The notes beneath the pieces are model-generated. The model was given only the letters and a program-made list of their open reading frames with translations, was not told the origin of the DNA and made no database searches. The position numbers were made by a program, and so were the translations under genes. Positions 25,194 through 36,119 of a stretch of 64,000 nt of DNA are shown in pieces. Each line of letters starts with the position of its first letter. Position 1 is the first letter of the stretch. This DNA comes from Struthio camelus (taxonomy: Eukaryota; Chordata; Aves; Struthioniformes; Struthionidae): assembly GCF_040807025.1 (NCBI RefSeq), contig NC_090942.1:67908911-67972910 (forward strand), read 5' to 3'.

Positions 25194-25513
25194 CTGGACA
25201 GGGCTTGGCCTCCTGGCCAGTAAATCGCCCAGAATGGGTCCCCATAAGGCCACAGGTCAAGTTTTTCATGCCAGAACCTGCAGCGAGGGGTGAGGAGACG
25301 CAGTCGTATCTCTGGCGTGAGGTTCCCGCTGCTGGTGACCTCCGTGTTCTCCTCCAAAAACGCTCTCACCTCGGGGTCCACAGACCTGCCAGCACTCCAG
25401 TGGCAGCAGCGTTTCCAACCCAGAGAAGGGCTTCCCTTCCTGCTCCTCCAATCTCTGGCAAAGGGGTTCTGCCTGCCCAAGAAGAGGAACTGCTTCCAGC
25501 CTTGGCAGGCCAT
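25194..25513 (-). CDS. ETFBKMT: ETFBKMT coding exon 1 (start codon, N-terminus)
   Basis: The exon starts at ATG 25513 (MACQGWKQFL) and encodes residues 1-107. The first ~45 residues are rich in Arg/Lys/Trp with few acidic residues, as expected for a mitochondrial targeting sequence, and differ strongly from the human sequence. From SVDPEVRAFLEENTEVTSSG (44-63) onward the match to human ETFBKMT is very close, continuing with LTPEIRLRLLTPRC and DPFWAIYWPGGQALSR. The exon ends AG|GTATGC, splitting Arg107. The full predicted protein is 271 residues, against 262 in human as I recall. A candidate acceptor (CACCGGCCTCAG, minus strand) just upstream would make the transcribed exon begin at 25563, leaving a 50-nt untranslated lead. 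The first exon would then lie further upstream, probably in the CpG island near 28.5 kb. Confidence 0.93.
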
Positions 25514-26217
25514 GTCTCCAGCAAGGATAACTGCCCCTGAGAACAGCTTGGGGAACAGATTATCTGAGGCCGGTGATGAGGGAGAAAGCTTGAAACAAAC
25601 TCATAGGATGTTGTTTTTCACAGTAATGGGTGAGAACTCCTGAAAGGAGAACAAGGTTGTGTAAGTGATGTTTCAGTGACTTCAAGGCTATGTACCACCT
25701 TTAGGAAGAGGAGGTTGACGTGCGGTTGTACAGTCAAGAAAGGGTGCTTTACCCCTGCACTAGAGAGCCTTTGAACACGTTCAATGAGAAGCAACTGCTT
25801 AGTGGGAGAGCTGACGGAGCTGCAAATTAAATATGCAGTCTTTTAACATTCACCTCCTTCTGCCTTGCAGATATAGCCAGAGCAGGCTACTCCCATATAA
25901 GGTTTTTCCACCAAATCCTTAGATTTTACAGTAGGGCTTTGGTATTGCTGGGGCTATGGACATAGCAAAGGCTGTCAGGAGGTTTTTGGGGAGGAGTAAT
26001 TATAGGCTTTATAATAGTGATAAGTCTTATATTAAAGCATCTTTTTGTATTGAAGGCTAGCAAACAATTTCCTCAAATGACTTTCCTTTCTACTTCATAT
26101 GTGTCAGGGTGCCAGCTCTGACCCAAGAACTGGTTTCATCAGAACACTCTAATTGGTTGCATTTCAGTCTATGCTTTAAAGGATGAGATAGACTTATAGC
26201 ATAGTAGTGTCATATGG

Positions 26218-26502
26218 ATGCTCTCAGCTGTAGTAGAAAGTAGACCTCCATCTACTGCTACCTCTCAGATAGTTTCTCCCGTTCCCACAGATAAACATGC
26301 TCCAAGCTCTCTAAAGCAACAGCAAGTAAATCCAACACATTCCAAGTCTTTAGAAGCTGAGGCTTTAAGGCTGGATGAGTTCAGACTCAAAGGCCTTCTG
26401 AATCCACTTAAGGCCAGCTTTAAAGTCACAAGTAGTGAAGAAAAGGAGAAAGGAAAGCCAATGTTCCAGAGTTTAGACTCATTTAAGAAACAGAACAACT
26501 GA
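26218..26502 (+). other. Unassigned ORF, 94 codons, coding-like
   Basis: I do not recognise this reading frame. It encodes a hydrophilic, Ser/Lys/Gln-rich protein with no membrane segment. The C-terminal third (EAEALRLDEFRLKGLLNPLK, then SEEKEKGKPMFQSLDSFKKQ) looks like natural protein rather than random translation, with balanced codon use and no low complexity. An in-frame TAG lies seven codons before the ATG, so if it is an exon the upstream part is spliced in; weak acceptor-like AGs occur at 26198-26199 and 26226. AATAAA motifs about 650 bases downstream could end a plus-strand transcript. It lies antisense inside the presumed 5' intron of ETFBKMT. It could be the terminal exon of an unknown transcript, a retrocopy remnant, or chance. 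Confidence 0.25.
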
Positions 26503-27670
26503 CAGCTACCACATTCGGGTGAGAGCAGAATGAACAAGCGCAAGCTTTACCATGCTCTTGTCACCTACCCTCTCCTGAAGTCTCTGGGTCTTTCTTATTC
26601 TGAACCTGACAGCGTCTTTACCAAGGGGTGGCCAGAAAAGAAAAAAACCAACTTTCTGCATTCCTGCTCAGATCTTCTTTATCCACCTTTTCCTCTTTCA
26701 CTGTCTTTTCTTTCTCCTCTTGCTCTGTGATTTCTTTTCAGTAACTGGGACTTAATTGCTCCAGGGCACAGCTTTTCAGCCTCCCTCCCCCCCCCCCCCA
26801 GCTGATGACCAGGGAAGTAATTAAAATCCATGCTTTAAACAGTACACTGGCATATGTTTTCCAGGTTTTGGGACATTTGATAAGACAAGGGGAAGGGCCT
26901 CTGTTTCCTCAATAGCAAGACTACAAGTAAAAACAGACATGAGACAGAAACTGTACTCTGTGTCTTTCCTGTTGTTTCCCCTCTTCCGCAGGTTTTCAAG
27001 AAAAAGCAGAACGATGTACGAAGAAAGCTAACTTCGGCCCATTTCAGCCAACTTTTTCACAATGCAAACGTTGTGACCAGCTTCACCTTCTAAAACAGCA
27101 TAGATTGTCCTTACAAAAACTAGACAGATAAATGGATAACAGCAAGAAATATTAATAAAATAAAGCCTTCTTTAAAACTTCATACTTCATATGATTTGAC
27201 TTTTACTTTCTTTGCCTGTATCGCTTTTAAAAGTTAATGCAATTTTAGTGGCACTTGTGTTGTGTGCTGACTTCCGCTTCAGGTGCCAATTCTAATCCGA
27301 CTGCTTACTAGAATAGTGAGTTGCGAACTAAACTCCCGCCATGCTTTGGTGCTCAGGCCAACAGTCCAGCTGAGTCTTTGCAAACTTCTGCTTGCTTGAC
27401 TGTTTGAAGTTGATTAAACCACAGGGCTATAAAGGCTTTGCCTCTTGACTAAAAATAAATATACGTGACTGAACGTTTTGCATTTTCCCACATTCGAGAA
27501 GGTCATACAGCAGAGTCCCTGTAATGGACGAATGCAGTTAACGAACGCTTGCCTTCAGGAAGGCAGAACTACATAATCCCCATCTGCTTAAGGAAAACAT
27601 GATGTTAACTGACCTCAGTCAGGGTGTATAAATCTTGTCAGCTAATGCCGTATGCTGTTCCCCACCCTGA

Positions 27671-27688
27671 CACACACACACACACACA
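27671..27688. repeat. (CA)n microsatellite
   Basis: Nine CA units without interruption. Confidence 0.9.
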
Positions 27689-28039
27689 AATTGCTGCAAA
27701 TGAGCAGGGCTAACATTTTGGTAGCTTATCTTTTGCGTTGCCTGTCGCGGTAAGTCTTTCATAGCCTTAATCAGCAAAATTGAGGAGCTGGCTGATTCAT
27801 AGACCGACACGTTGGGTTTCCGCTTTTAAATTCGTCGTCTGCAGAGAACAGACCAGCCTGGAGCGCTGTACGCAGAACGCCAGGCTGGATTTAACCGTTT
27901 AGCGCAGAAAGGTGTCAGGACAGATATCGTTACGCTGGACATTCGCGGCCACCGCATCTTATGCGACTGGAATCAACGGGCAAGGAGAATATTCTCCTTG
28001 GAGGACCAAGGAGAACAAGAACAGGCAATCCACCTGCAA

Positions 28040-28660
28040 TTTAAGCTTTTTTTGGGGGGGGGGAGGGGGGTAGCAGCAGGGGCCCCCCAAGACCAGACAG
28101 GGCGCGGCGGGCGTCAATCCCGCCCCGCCACACGGCGCCGCGTGGGCCGTCAGTAAACCCGCCCGCGGGGGGCGAGCCACCGGGGAAAATCACCCTTGTC
28201 ATCCCCAAATCCCTAACTCCGCACCCCCGCGAAGGCCAGCGCCGGCCCTCGCGGGACCACTGGCGAGCCCCAACGGCCCCCTGCGGGCGCGCGCCCCCCC
28301 CCCCCCCCGCCGCGAGCCCCAACGGCCCCCTGCCGGCGCGCGCCCCCCCCCCCGCGAGCCCCAACGGCCCCCTGTGGGCGCGCGCCCACCATGGCCACGG
28401 CGGGCGGCGGGGCCTCTTCCCGCCCAGCCGCCATGGCCGCCCGCGCCGCGCCGCCCCCCGCCGGGGCGGGACCGCGGCCGGGGCCGGGGCCGGTCCACAC
28501 CTACCTGCTGCCGCTGTCGCCGTCGCCGTCGCCGCCGCCGGACGCCGCCGTGCACGCAGGCCGGGCCGGGCCGGGCTCCCCTGTCCCCTCCCTGCCTTAA
28601 AGCGGCAGCGCCCGGGCGGCCTGGCGCCCGCAGGCTCCTCGGCGGCCGGGGCCCCGGCGC
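28040..28660 (-). promoter_or_regulatory. ETFBKMT: CpG island, likely ETFBKMT promoter
   Basis: There is an abrupt change from AT-rich DNA to very GC- and CpG-rich DNA with long C and G runs. It lies upstream of the minus-strand gene ETFBKMT with no competing gene nearby. On the minus strand a CAGCAG|GTAGGT donor sits at 28505/28504, suggesting a non-coding first exon ending at 28505 that would splice to about 25563. No TATA box is evident, as is usual for CpG-island promoters. Open frames in this block on both strands (Pro/Arg/Gly/Ala-rich) result from the composition. Confidence 0.7.
28263..28388. repeat. Three-unit GC-rich tandem repeat in the CpG island
   Basis: A unit beginning GCGAGCCCCAACGGCCCCCTG and continuing GGGCGCGCGCC plus a C run occurs three times, starting at about 28263, 28312 and 28353. 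Unit lengths of about 50, 42 and 36 bases differ mainly through the C run. The minus strand therefore carries repeated G runs that could form G-quadruplexes. Confidence 0.9.
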
Positions 28661-31600
28661 GAAGAGCAGATCACTTTTCTTTTTTTCTTCTTTTCCACAT
28701 CGCCTCAAGGCCGCTGCCAGACGAGCCCCGTGTGGCCCAAATGAAGTTTCCCAATCTTTCCGGAAGGACAGCAGCCTGTGAAGGTGCCGACGGCTAAAAG
28801 ACCAGCCAGACAACGCACCCGGGCCCAGCCTGTCTGTCACGCAAGCTAAACCTCTGTTTTCCTTTCTGTCTGTTTCTCTTGAATTAATATTTCTGTTGCT
28901 CTAAAAATCCCTCCATTTCTCTCCTCCCCGATCTCCCTCTTCAATATGCACATTTCAAAGGTGGTGGTGGGGGGGTCTTTCCCTTAAAACACTGTTATTA
29001 TTGTTACTCACTGAAGCACTTGTACAGCTCTGCCAAAGCCATGCGCCTGATAGCTTAACAGGTGTTTCGTTTATTTATTTTTTCTCCAGCATTTCTCTGA
29101 GGCAGGAAAGTGCGTTTCCACCATCGTGGAAATAGGGACTGGAGCCAGGCAATGACCGAGAGACTTGCCCGTGGCTGGACAAGGACGCGAACCTCGCTGC
29201 GTCTCCCCTCCTCGCCCGGCCTCTGTCGAGGGGGGATGGAGGATGGATGGGCACGCAGGGACGTGTGCGTTCTCCTCCCTTTCGCGTGGGTCCACCTCCC
29301 AGGGCCAGGCCCCAGCTGGCGGTGCTGCCCGGCCAGGCCAGGGGTCGAAGGTGATTTCCGGTTTCTCCTCCGAGTGTCCTTCCCTGTGGGGACTGACCTT
29401 GCTCCGTTGATTAGCAAGTCCCACAGAGGGGCTGGAGAGCCTCCCAAGGTTCTTTGATGGCACCCACTGGGTCTCTGCCTTCTCTCCCAATCCCATCTGC
29501 TGGGGTTTTGGGAATAGAAGTGGTTTCTGACAACACGAGTGACAAACGTGGTTTTCTCAAGCATCCCCTGGCACTAAGTGTCCCAGCTTTCAAACACTGG
29601 CTTTTGAGAAGGCCCTTGTGGGAGCCGGATGATTATAAATTCTGCAGCTTTTTGGGTGCCAGTTTTTAAAAATAAATCTGGTGATTACACAGCCTAAGCC
29701 TGGATCTGCCCAAATCGCTTAGGCTGTGAGGCCATCTAGTGACCTGCTGGCTTAGTACAATTAAATTGCACTCTCCAGGGTGTGAAAGCTGCTTACAAAG
29801 CAGGGCCTTTCATTTCGATGTGGATGATCCCAAGTGTCCTGAGAGAAGATGGCCCCTCCATACAGGGCTGCAGAGAGGTCAGGACCCAGCCAGAAGCTGG
29901 TGTCCCCTTGCCACATGAAGGGGCATGAGGTCCACTGACGTGTTAAGCTATAGGGACGCTTACATGTCTTTTACGCTTGCCTTTTGTATACCTGTAGTGC
30001 AAAGCAGAATTTACCCTCAGTCGTTTTAGAATTGATCCCAAAAGTTGACATGGAAGTGTAGACTGATGGGGATTGGGCTCAGGAAGGACACTACTGCTTG
30101 GACCCTTAGAGAAAACCACAGCATCTCAAAACTCTTGAGTCTTTCAGCAGCTCCAGCTGGTCCGCTCCAAGAAGGGAAACGTTGAAAGCACTGATGATAC
30201 CCAAAACTGCATTTAAAATTCAGGACTGAGGTCTTTGTGCCCTTTAGATACCCACAACTACGCTAGGGAAAAAAGAAAACATGCATGTGACAGAAGAACC
30301 GTTGCCAACAGCTCAGGACGCCAGGCTCATGTAAGGTGTGCTACTGGCTTTAGGAATACTGGCAGGTGATACAGGTCTATTGCACACATTTTATTTTATG
30401 CCTGAAAAGAGTCCTGCAGAATAATACTGATGCTATTTGAGGATTCTCAGAGAAATTTGAAAGGAAAGCTTTTTTCACTTTGATCTTCAGTTTCTTTGAT
30501 TTGGCATTTTAACAAGTAACTTCTCAGGTCTAGTTTTTCTGAACTCCTGATATAGATAGCTCTTTGAACCTCCGTGAAGTCACTACCATCTAACTCAGAC
30601 CAACACCAAACAGGAGCAGTTAAAAAATATCTTCCCTAGCTCATTCCAGCCCAGGGACTGCTTTGCTGAAAAAGGAGGAGTGAAGTCCTTGCTTCCTAGT
30701 AGTATTGTCTGGGGCATTAAAAACAGAGATTTGCTCTTTCTTGAATTTAACTACAGATAGCTAATTAGTATTTTACAGACTCCTAGTATGATATAAAAAA
30801 GTTATAATTACTAGTGATAACTGCCAACCCTCACACAAAAGTCCAGGTAAATCACTTAGACTTTCAGGCCATGCTTTGTGATGATTATTTCAGGGAAAGT
30901 TTCAAAGCCCGTTCCCTGTGGAAAAAAAAAGTTTCATTTGCACAGGCTTTTGGTTTAACTTGGAGGGTAACATCTTGAGAATCTCTGCTGATCAAATGTA
31001 TGATGTAATTTGCAGCCAACTGACATAACTGCACTGGAATTTGCTCTGAGGACAAGGAGGACTTTGATCACAACTTAAAATGGATTTTATCTGTCATAGA
31101 GGAGTGCTAAACTTTCAAAACGCAATTGTAGAGCAGCACACGGGGGACTCGTGCGTGTCCAAGGGAATTACTGGATTACTGACTGATGATCCAACTCTCC
31201 AGGTCTCTGGGGAAATTTGGTTTGAGCTAATTAACAACAAAGAAATGTAACTGCACAAGGACAGGAAAAAAAAAGACAGCGCGCAAAGCTACCTTTGCAT
31301 TAATTAGCCAATGACTCATGATTCATTGTAGATCCAAAGGTTAAACAGAAAGGAAGAAAGGCCTGCAGTTCAACTGACAGGCGACCACCTCAGTTTTGTT
31401 CCTTCTCTTCTAGCTTTTAAAGCTGAAGCTCCAGCCTTCTTTTCCAGATCTCTTCGCAAGGCCAACTGCCACAGCTTGTTGCGTCAAAAGCATCTCAGTG
31501 GAAAGTCGCAGAAGGGGAGGATGGATGGATCCAGAGTGCTGTTGATTGGTTAAAAGCATCCTAACAACTCAGTATTGACAGTCGGTGGTTTTGCACATCA

Positions 31601-34600
31601 GGATCAATTTGTGGTTAGCTAGAGGCTGCAGAAGCAAGGCATTATCAAAATGTAACTAACTGGCACATTAGCTGGTAGCTAAGGCAAAGTTGGAGATGAG
31701 TCCTCTGGCCAGGTAAGAGAGAGACAATTCAATTATTCTGTTGTGCCTTCAGCTACAAAATCCACACCTACTCATTTCGGAATCACTGTACATCTTTTGC
31801 ATTTGAGGAGTAAATATCCTGACAAAACAAATCGCACATTACATATAGCGTGCCCTGAAAGCATTAGGTGTGTCTTTCATAGGTTTACCTTTCCCTGCTG
31901 CTTGGCCAGCTGTGTCAGGTTAGGAGCAAGAATGAGCAGCAGCCAGCAGAGATGAAGGCACTGGGCATCCTCCGGCAGCGGGTGGGAGCAGGGGAACTGC
32001 AAAGTGCTGCTCGCCACTGGGTGATATGAGCAGAAGCCACATTAATCTGACCCTTGCTCCTCAGTCCTCCTGAGGTGAAAACTGTCATCTCTGAAAATGT
32101 CCTGGACACATTTCATCCTTGTCCACGCATGCAGCTAAACCACACTTGGCCTCCGCCAGCTGCTCATGTTCACACACAAGCAGACGTGAGAGCATTTTTG
32201 TAGCACAGGTGAAGCCTTGGGCACAGATGCTTTGTGCTTCTCTTCATATTCACTTCTTTTCAGATAAAAGTATTTATTGCTGATACAGCTGTGTGCTATT
32301 CCAGATGTAGTCAACTCAAGTGAAGGTATTGTCATATTAAAAACTAGAGGATACATATTTTCAAGAGCAGCTTTTTGAACAGCTGAAGTCTCCGTGGAGT
32401 CCTGGGACTTTGACTTCCATATGTCTCTTAAAATAATGAAACAGACTCCTAAGTTAAAGGTCCCACTACTATTTTGTGACAGTCTGCTAGCATATATTAA
32501 ACCTCACTATAAAGGGAAATTAGGCTGAAAACAGTCAGTCCAACCCAACAAACATATCCATAGCTAATGAACATGTCCAGAGCTGTGTCCTGTGAAAGCA
32601 GGTGCTACATATCTTCTGGTGGTTGTAGCTGTTCAGCAAGAAGATTGCAGCACAGGCAGCAACTAACAGGAATCAGTCACAACATTGGCACAGCCATGTC
32701 CAATCAGCCACAGGTGATACAGCTGCCTGTATGAGTACACTAACAGAGGTGCTGGAGGTGGATAGTTAGCATTGGGTTTTGTTTGTAGCTCTCTTCACTC
32801 TTCCACAGACTCAACTGTCCCTGCTGTACTTTTTATATGGTTGTGATGTTACTGTAGCCACTTGTAAAAGCTTTCTTTATGCCAGGCTCCCACAGGGGGC
32901 AGTCAGGGATCTGGAGACATTGCAGCCTGTGGGAAGATGTAGTGGTAAGGGGTTACAGGTCAAGGTAGCTGGGTGCCTATGCAGGTTTTTTAGGTGTGCC
33001 CTGGGCCTGGGCCAGCTCAGGAGCCAGTCCAAGGTGGAGCAGAGCCGCTGGGGGAAAGGAGGACCCATAACTAGAGCTAAATGATGGATATGGCTGGTGC
33101 CCCATGCCTTTGGTCCACATCCCCCCCACACGTGATATTCCAAGGACGACCTACAAATCCCATAATTTCAGTGTATTTATTAAGACCTTAGCTTCTCCCA
33201 GATCAGGCAGAAACATTGCCAAACAACTGAGCTAAACCAATATTTTGTTTGGAGCAGCAAAACACAGCCCAGGTCAGGGGCCCTAATCCAGTGCTTCCCA
33301 AGCATAACTCTTGCGAGGTAGGCTGTTTTCACTAGTGTGTTTAAACTCCTGGTAATTCTCTCTTCTCTAGGCAGTACAATTACTGCAGAAATAAAGCCTG
33401 AAGCTGTAGCACATTTGGTTATGAGAGTTTAAGGATCATGCCAAGAGCTGTTAGCACCAGGGATAAGGTGAGCAGATCAAGTTTTTGAGGAGCTGCATTA
33501 GTTCACAACAGCAGATTGATTTTATAATTCACCAGTGCCAGAGAGCTGTGTAGAATTTTTTAGTTCCTCTTAGGTGCTTAGAGCCTGGCCTAGTTAGACA
33601 TCACCTGACCTCTTCCTTTGACTTTCCTCATGGTAGCCTGCCAAACATTTGGACTCTCACAGGGGTCTCGGGACAGAGGAAAGGATGGAGATCTGAGTCA
33701 AATGCAAGACTGACAGGTGGTGCTAAGGCTGTTTGCCTAGGACTTCATACAACTTCTTCCTCTTTGTGCTGGTGTTTGCTATTGCAACTCTGGAGAGTTT
33801 CAGGATCCTCAGGAAACTTCGTTAGGAGTAAGGGTTATGCTCTGTCAGGAACTCTGCTCTTCACTGTTTTGCACTAGTATCCGTAGGTTGTTGAAAACAA
33901 GTGATATAACAGCAAGAATGCCCAGAGGAATGGAAATAATAATTCCCCTGCCACGCCAGGCAGCTCATTCACATGATGAATAGTATGGAGCTTAATTTCA
34001 AGGTAATTGAGCGCAGAAGAGCTACTATTTAGGCACATGGAGGCATGCAATGGTCAAAAGAGGCTGGAGAAAGACTCAGTCTTTGGCCCTGCTATTGATT
34101 TTCAGTGGTATCCTACAAAATGTTAGTTCCACTGGCTGCACCATCCTTATTTAGTCATGAAGGCGTATCCTCTAAAAGGCATTTGGCACCCCACTTCTTA
34201 GGATATAGGCAACTGTGTCTTTATTGTATCGGTAGGTTTCACATACACACACAACCAGGTCCATGGAGATTGCTCACAGAACAGGTTAAACTGACATTAA
34301 CACACATGTGATTTCGTTATTTGTTTCAGGCTTCTTTAAGTTGGCTCTGTGCATTGGCAACACACTGCAACTTCCTTCGCCTTGGCAGCGCACGTACACC
34401 TGAGTGACTCGGTGGGAGCTGGCTTGGTCCCAGCACAGCCTGTTATCTCGGCACCCACTGTCAACAGGGCTGGGCAGTTTGCATGTGGAGCCACTTGGAT
34501 GTCCCCTTGTTATAGTCCCCAGGGCTCCTAATAATGAACACAACGTAAGAGACCTCCAGCTTTGCTCTCTGAGGGGTCATCTCACATCTAGGAGTTTTTA

Positions 34601-36084
34601 TCAGCTCAGGTGTCAGGTTTCGTGGAAGTGGTTGTGTCCTGATCCGAGCTGAGTGTGGAAGCAGCGTCGCTGTGACCATGTAGCACAGCTCCTGGGCTCA
34701 GATGCCCTGAACTTGCTCTGCAGGGAACCAGGATAGATGTGTCCACACCTGCAGGGAGCTTAATCCTCAGTCTGAATAAACGGCCCAAAGATAACAGAGC
34801 AGACAGACTGCTATTTTCCAGACAAGAAATGAAGTGCTTCAGTGGGTGAGATGTTGAATCAGCACATCCCAGCTGTATATGCTGGGTGTCAGAGCCCTGA
34901 GTGTACTAATGGGCCTTGATGGCCCTGACTAGCCTCACCTGAGACCTCCCCCACCCTACCTAGGCCCAGGAGCTCATGTCAGCCCAACCCAAGGCCATCA
35001 GTCTCTGCCCTTGTCACTGTAGTGGTGCTGGTCTCCAGCTCTGCCATGGCCTTGCCTGGCCATGGACACCCCCTGCCTGACTGGACTGCTTGACCTGGCC
35101 CCATCCCCATGGTGATGCCCAGGGCTGGGGCTGTCCTGCTCTCTTGTTAGTGGTGGAGTGAGTCCTGGCTGTGAGGCCCAGCCCTGCCACCATGGGGAGC
35201 CCCTGCTGGTACTGGCCCTGGGGAGCTGCTGGCCTGTCTAGTTAGCCTGTATAGTGCCCTGCGGCTGGAAACAGCACATGCCACTGATGCCCTGGGGGAG
35301 CTCCTGCTTCATCCATCACCACTGCCCTTTGGTGGGAGCCAGCAGCAGGATGGAGTCAGTTGGACCTGCTGAGAAAGGCTTGGAGTGGCTGGATGCAGTG
35401 ACAGGGCTGGGCATCAAAGACTGAGCTGCTGCTTTCCTGCCTTCATTCCTAGCAGGTAGGGCTGAGCGCCAGCAAGTTGGTGGCTTTGGTTTTGACTGGA
35501 ATGAAGCTTTATTGGGATTATCCAGTAATACCTGCATTTAAACCTACATAGAGGCACTGAGGGTGAAGTTCGCCACATCAGGTGGTATGAAATGCTCGCA
35601 CCCCCAAAGGATGTGCTTGTGAGGAACTGGCTGGGAATTGCTCAGTGTGGTTCCTTAAATAAGCTGCTGGTATAGCCCACAGGAAGCTTCCCCCCCCCCC
35701 CTCCCCGAAACATGATCCTCAAGCACAAGCAAACCACTTTGATCTCTATCCTTCTGTTAGATCTGACCTGGGGCTAATTTCCAATATTCCTAAGCTAAAG
35801 CATGAACACAGTAAGCCAATAGAGAAAACCTACAATCTAGCTGTCATCAGTAGTAAGAATCCTAAGCAGCAAATACTTCAGAGCAATTCTTTGGTTGATC
35901 TGGAATGAAGAATGAGTGGCAAAGAGATGTGGCTGAACAACAGGATATAAATGTTTAGGCTTCGGCTAAGAAACGCTACCTGTAACAGGGAAACTGAAAC
36001 GGGCTCTTTAATGCTTTTATCTGCAAGAATTGCTTTTATATTCATAAATTAACATAATTGACATAATCGGAGCATTTTTTTAAG

Positions 36085-36119
36085 CACACGCACACACACA
36101 TGCACGCACGCACAAGCAC
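36085..36119. repeat. Imperfect (CA)n tract with CG and TG variants
   Basis: An alternating purine-pyrimidine run of about 35 bases, a simple repeat. Alternating runs of this kind can adopt Z-DNA. Confidence 0.8.

Larger units (their letters stand above)
25564..28039 (-). other. ETFBKMT: Probable 5' UTR intron of ETFBKMT
   Basis: This is DNA between the first coding exon and the CpG island. It contains the unassigned plus-strand ORF 26218-26502, a C run near 26788, adjacent plus-strand AATAAA motifs around 27153-27165, and a (CA)n tract at 27671-27688. No other gene is recognised. Confidence 0.5.

Noticed and set aside
28199-28840. A 213-codon minus-strand frame and several plus-strand frames, one with a good ATG context (CCACCATGG at 28387-28395)
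   Set aside because: They are Gly/Arg/Ala/Pro-rich and follow the CpG-island composition and its tandem repeat. No domain is present and frames are open on both strands.
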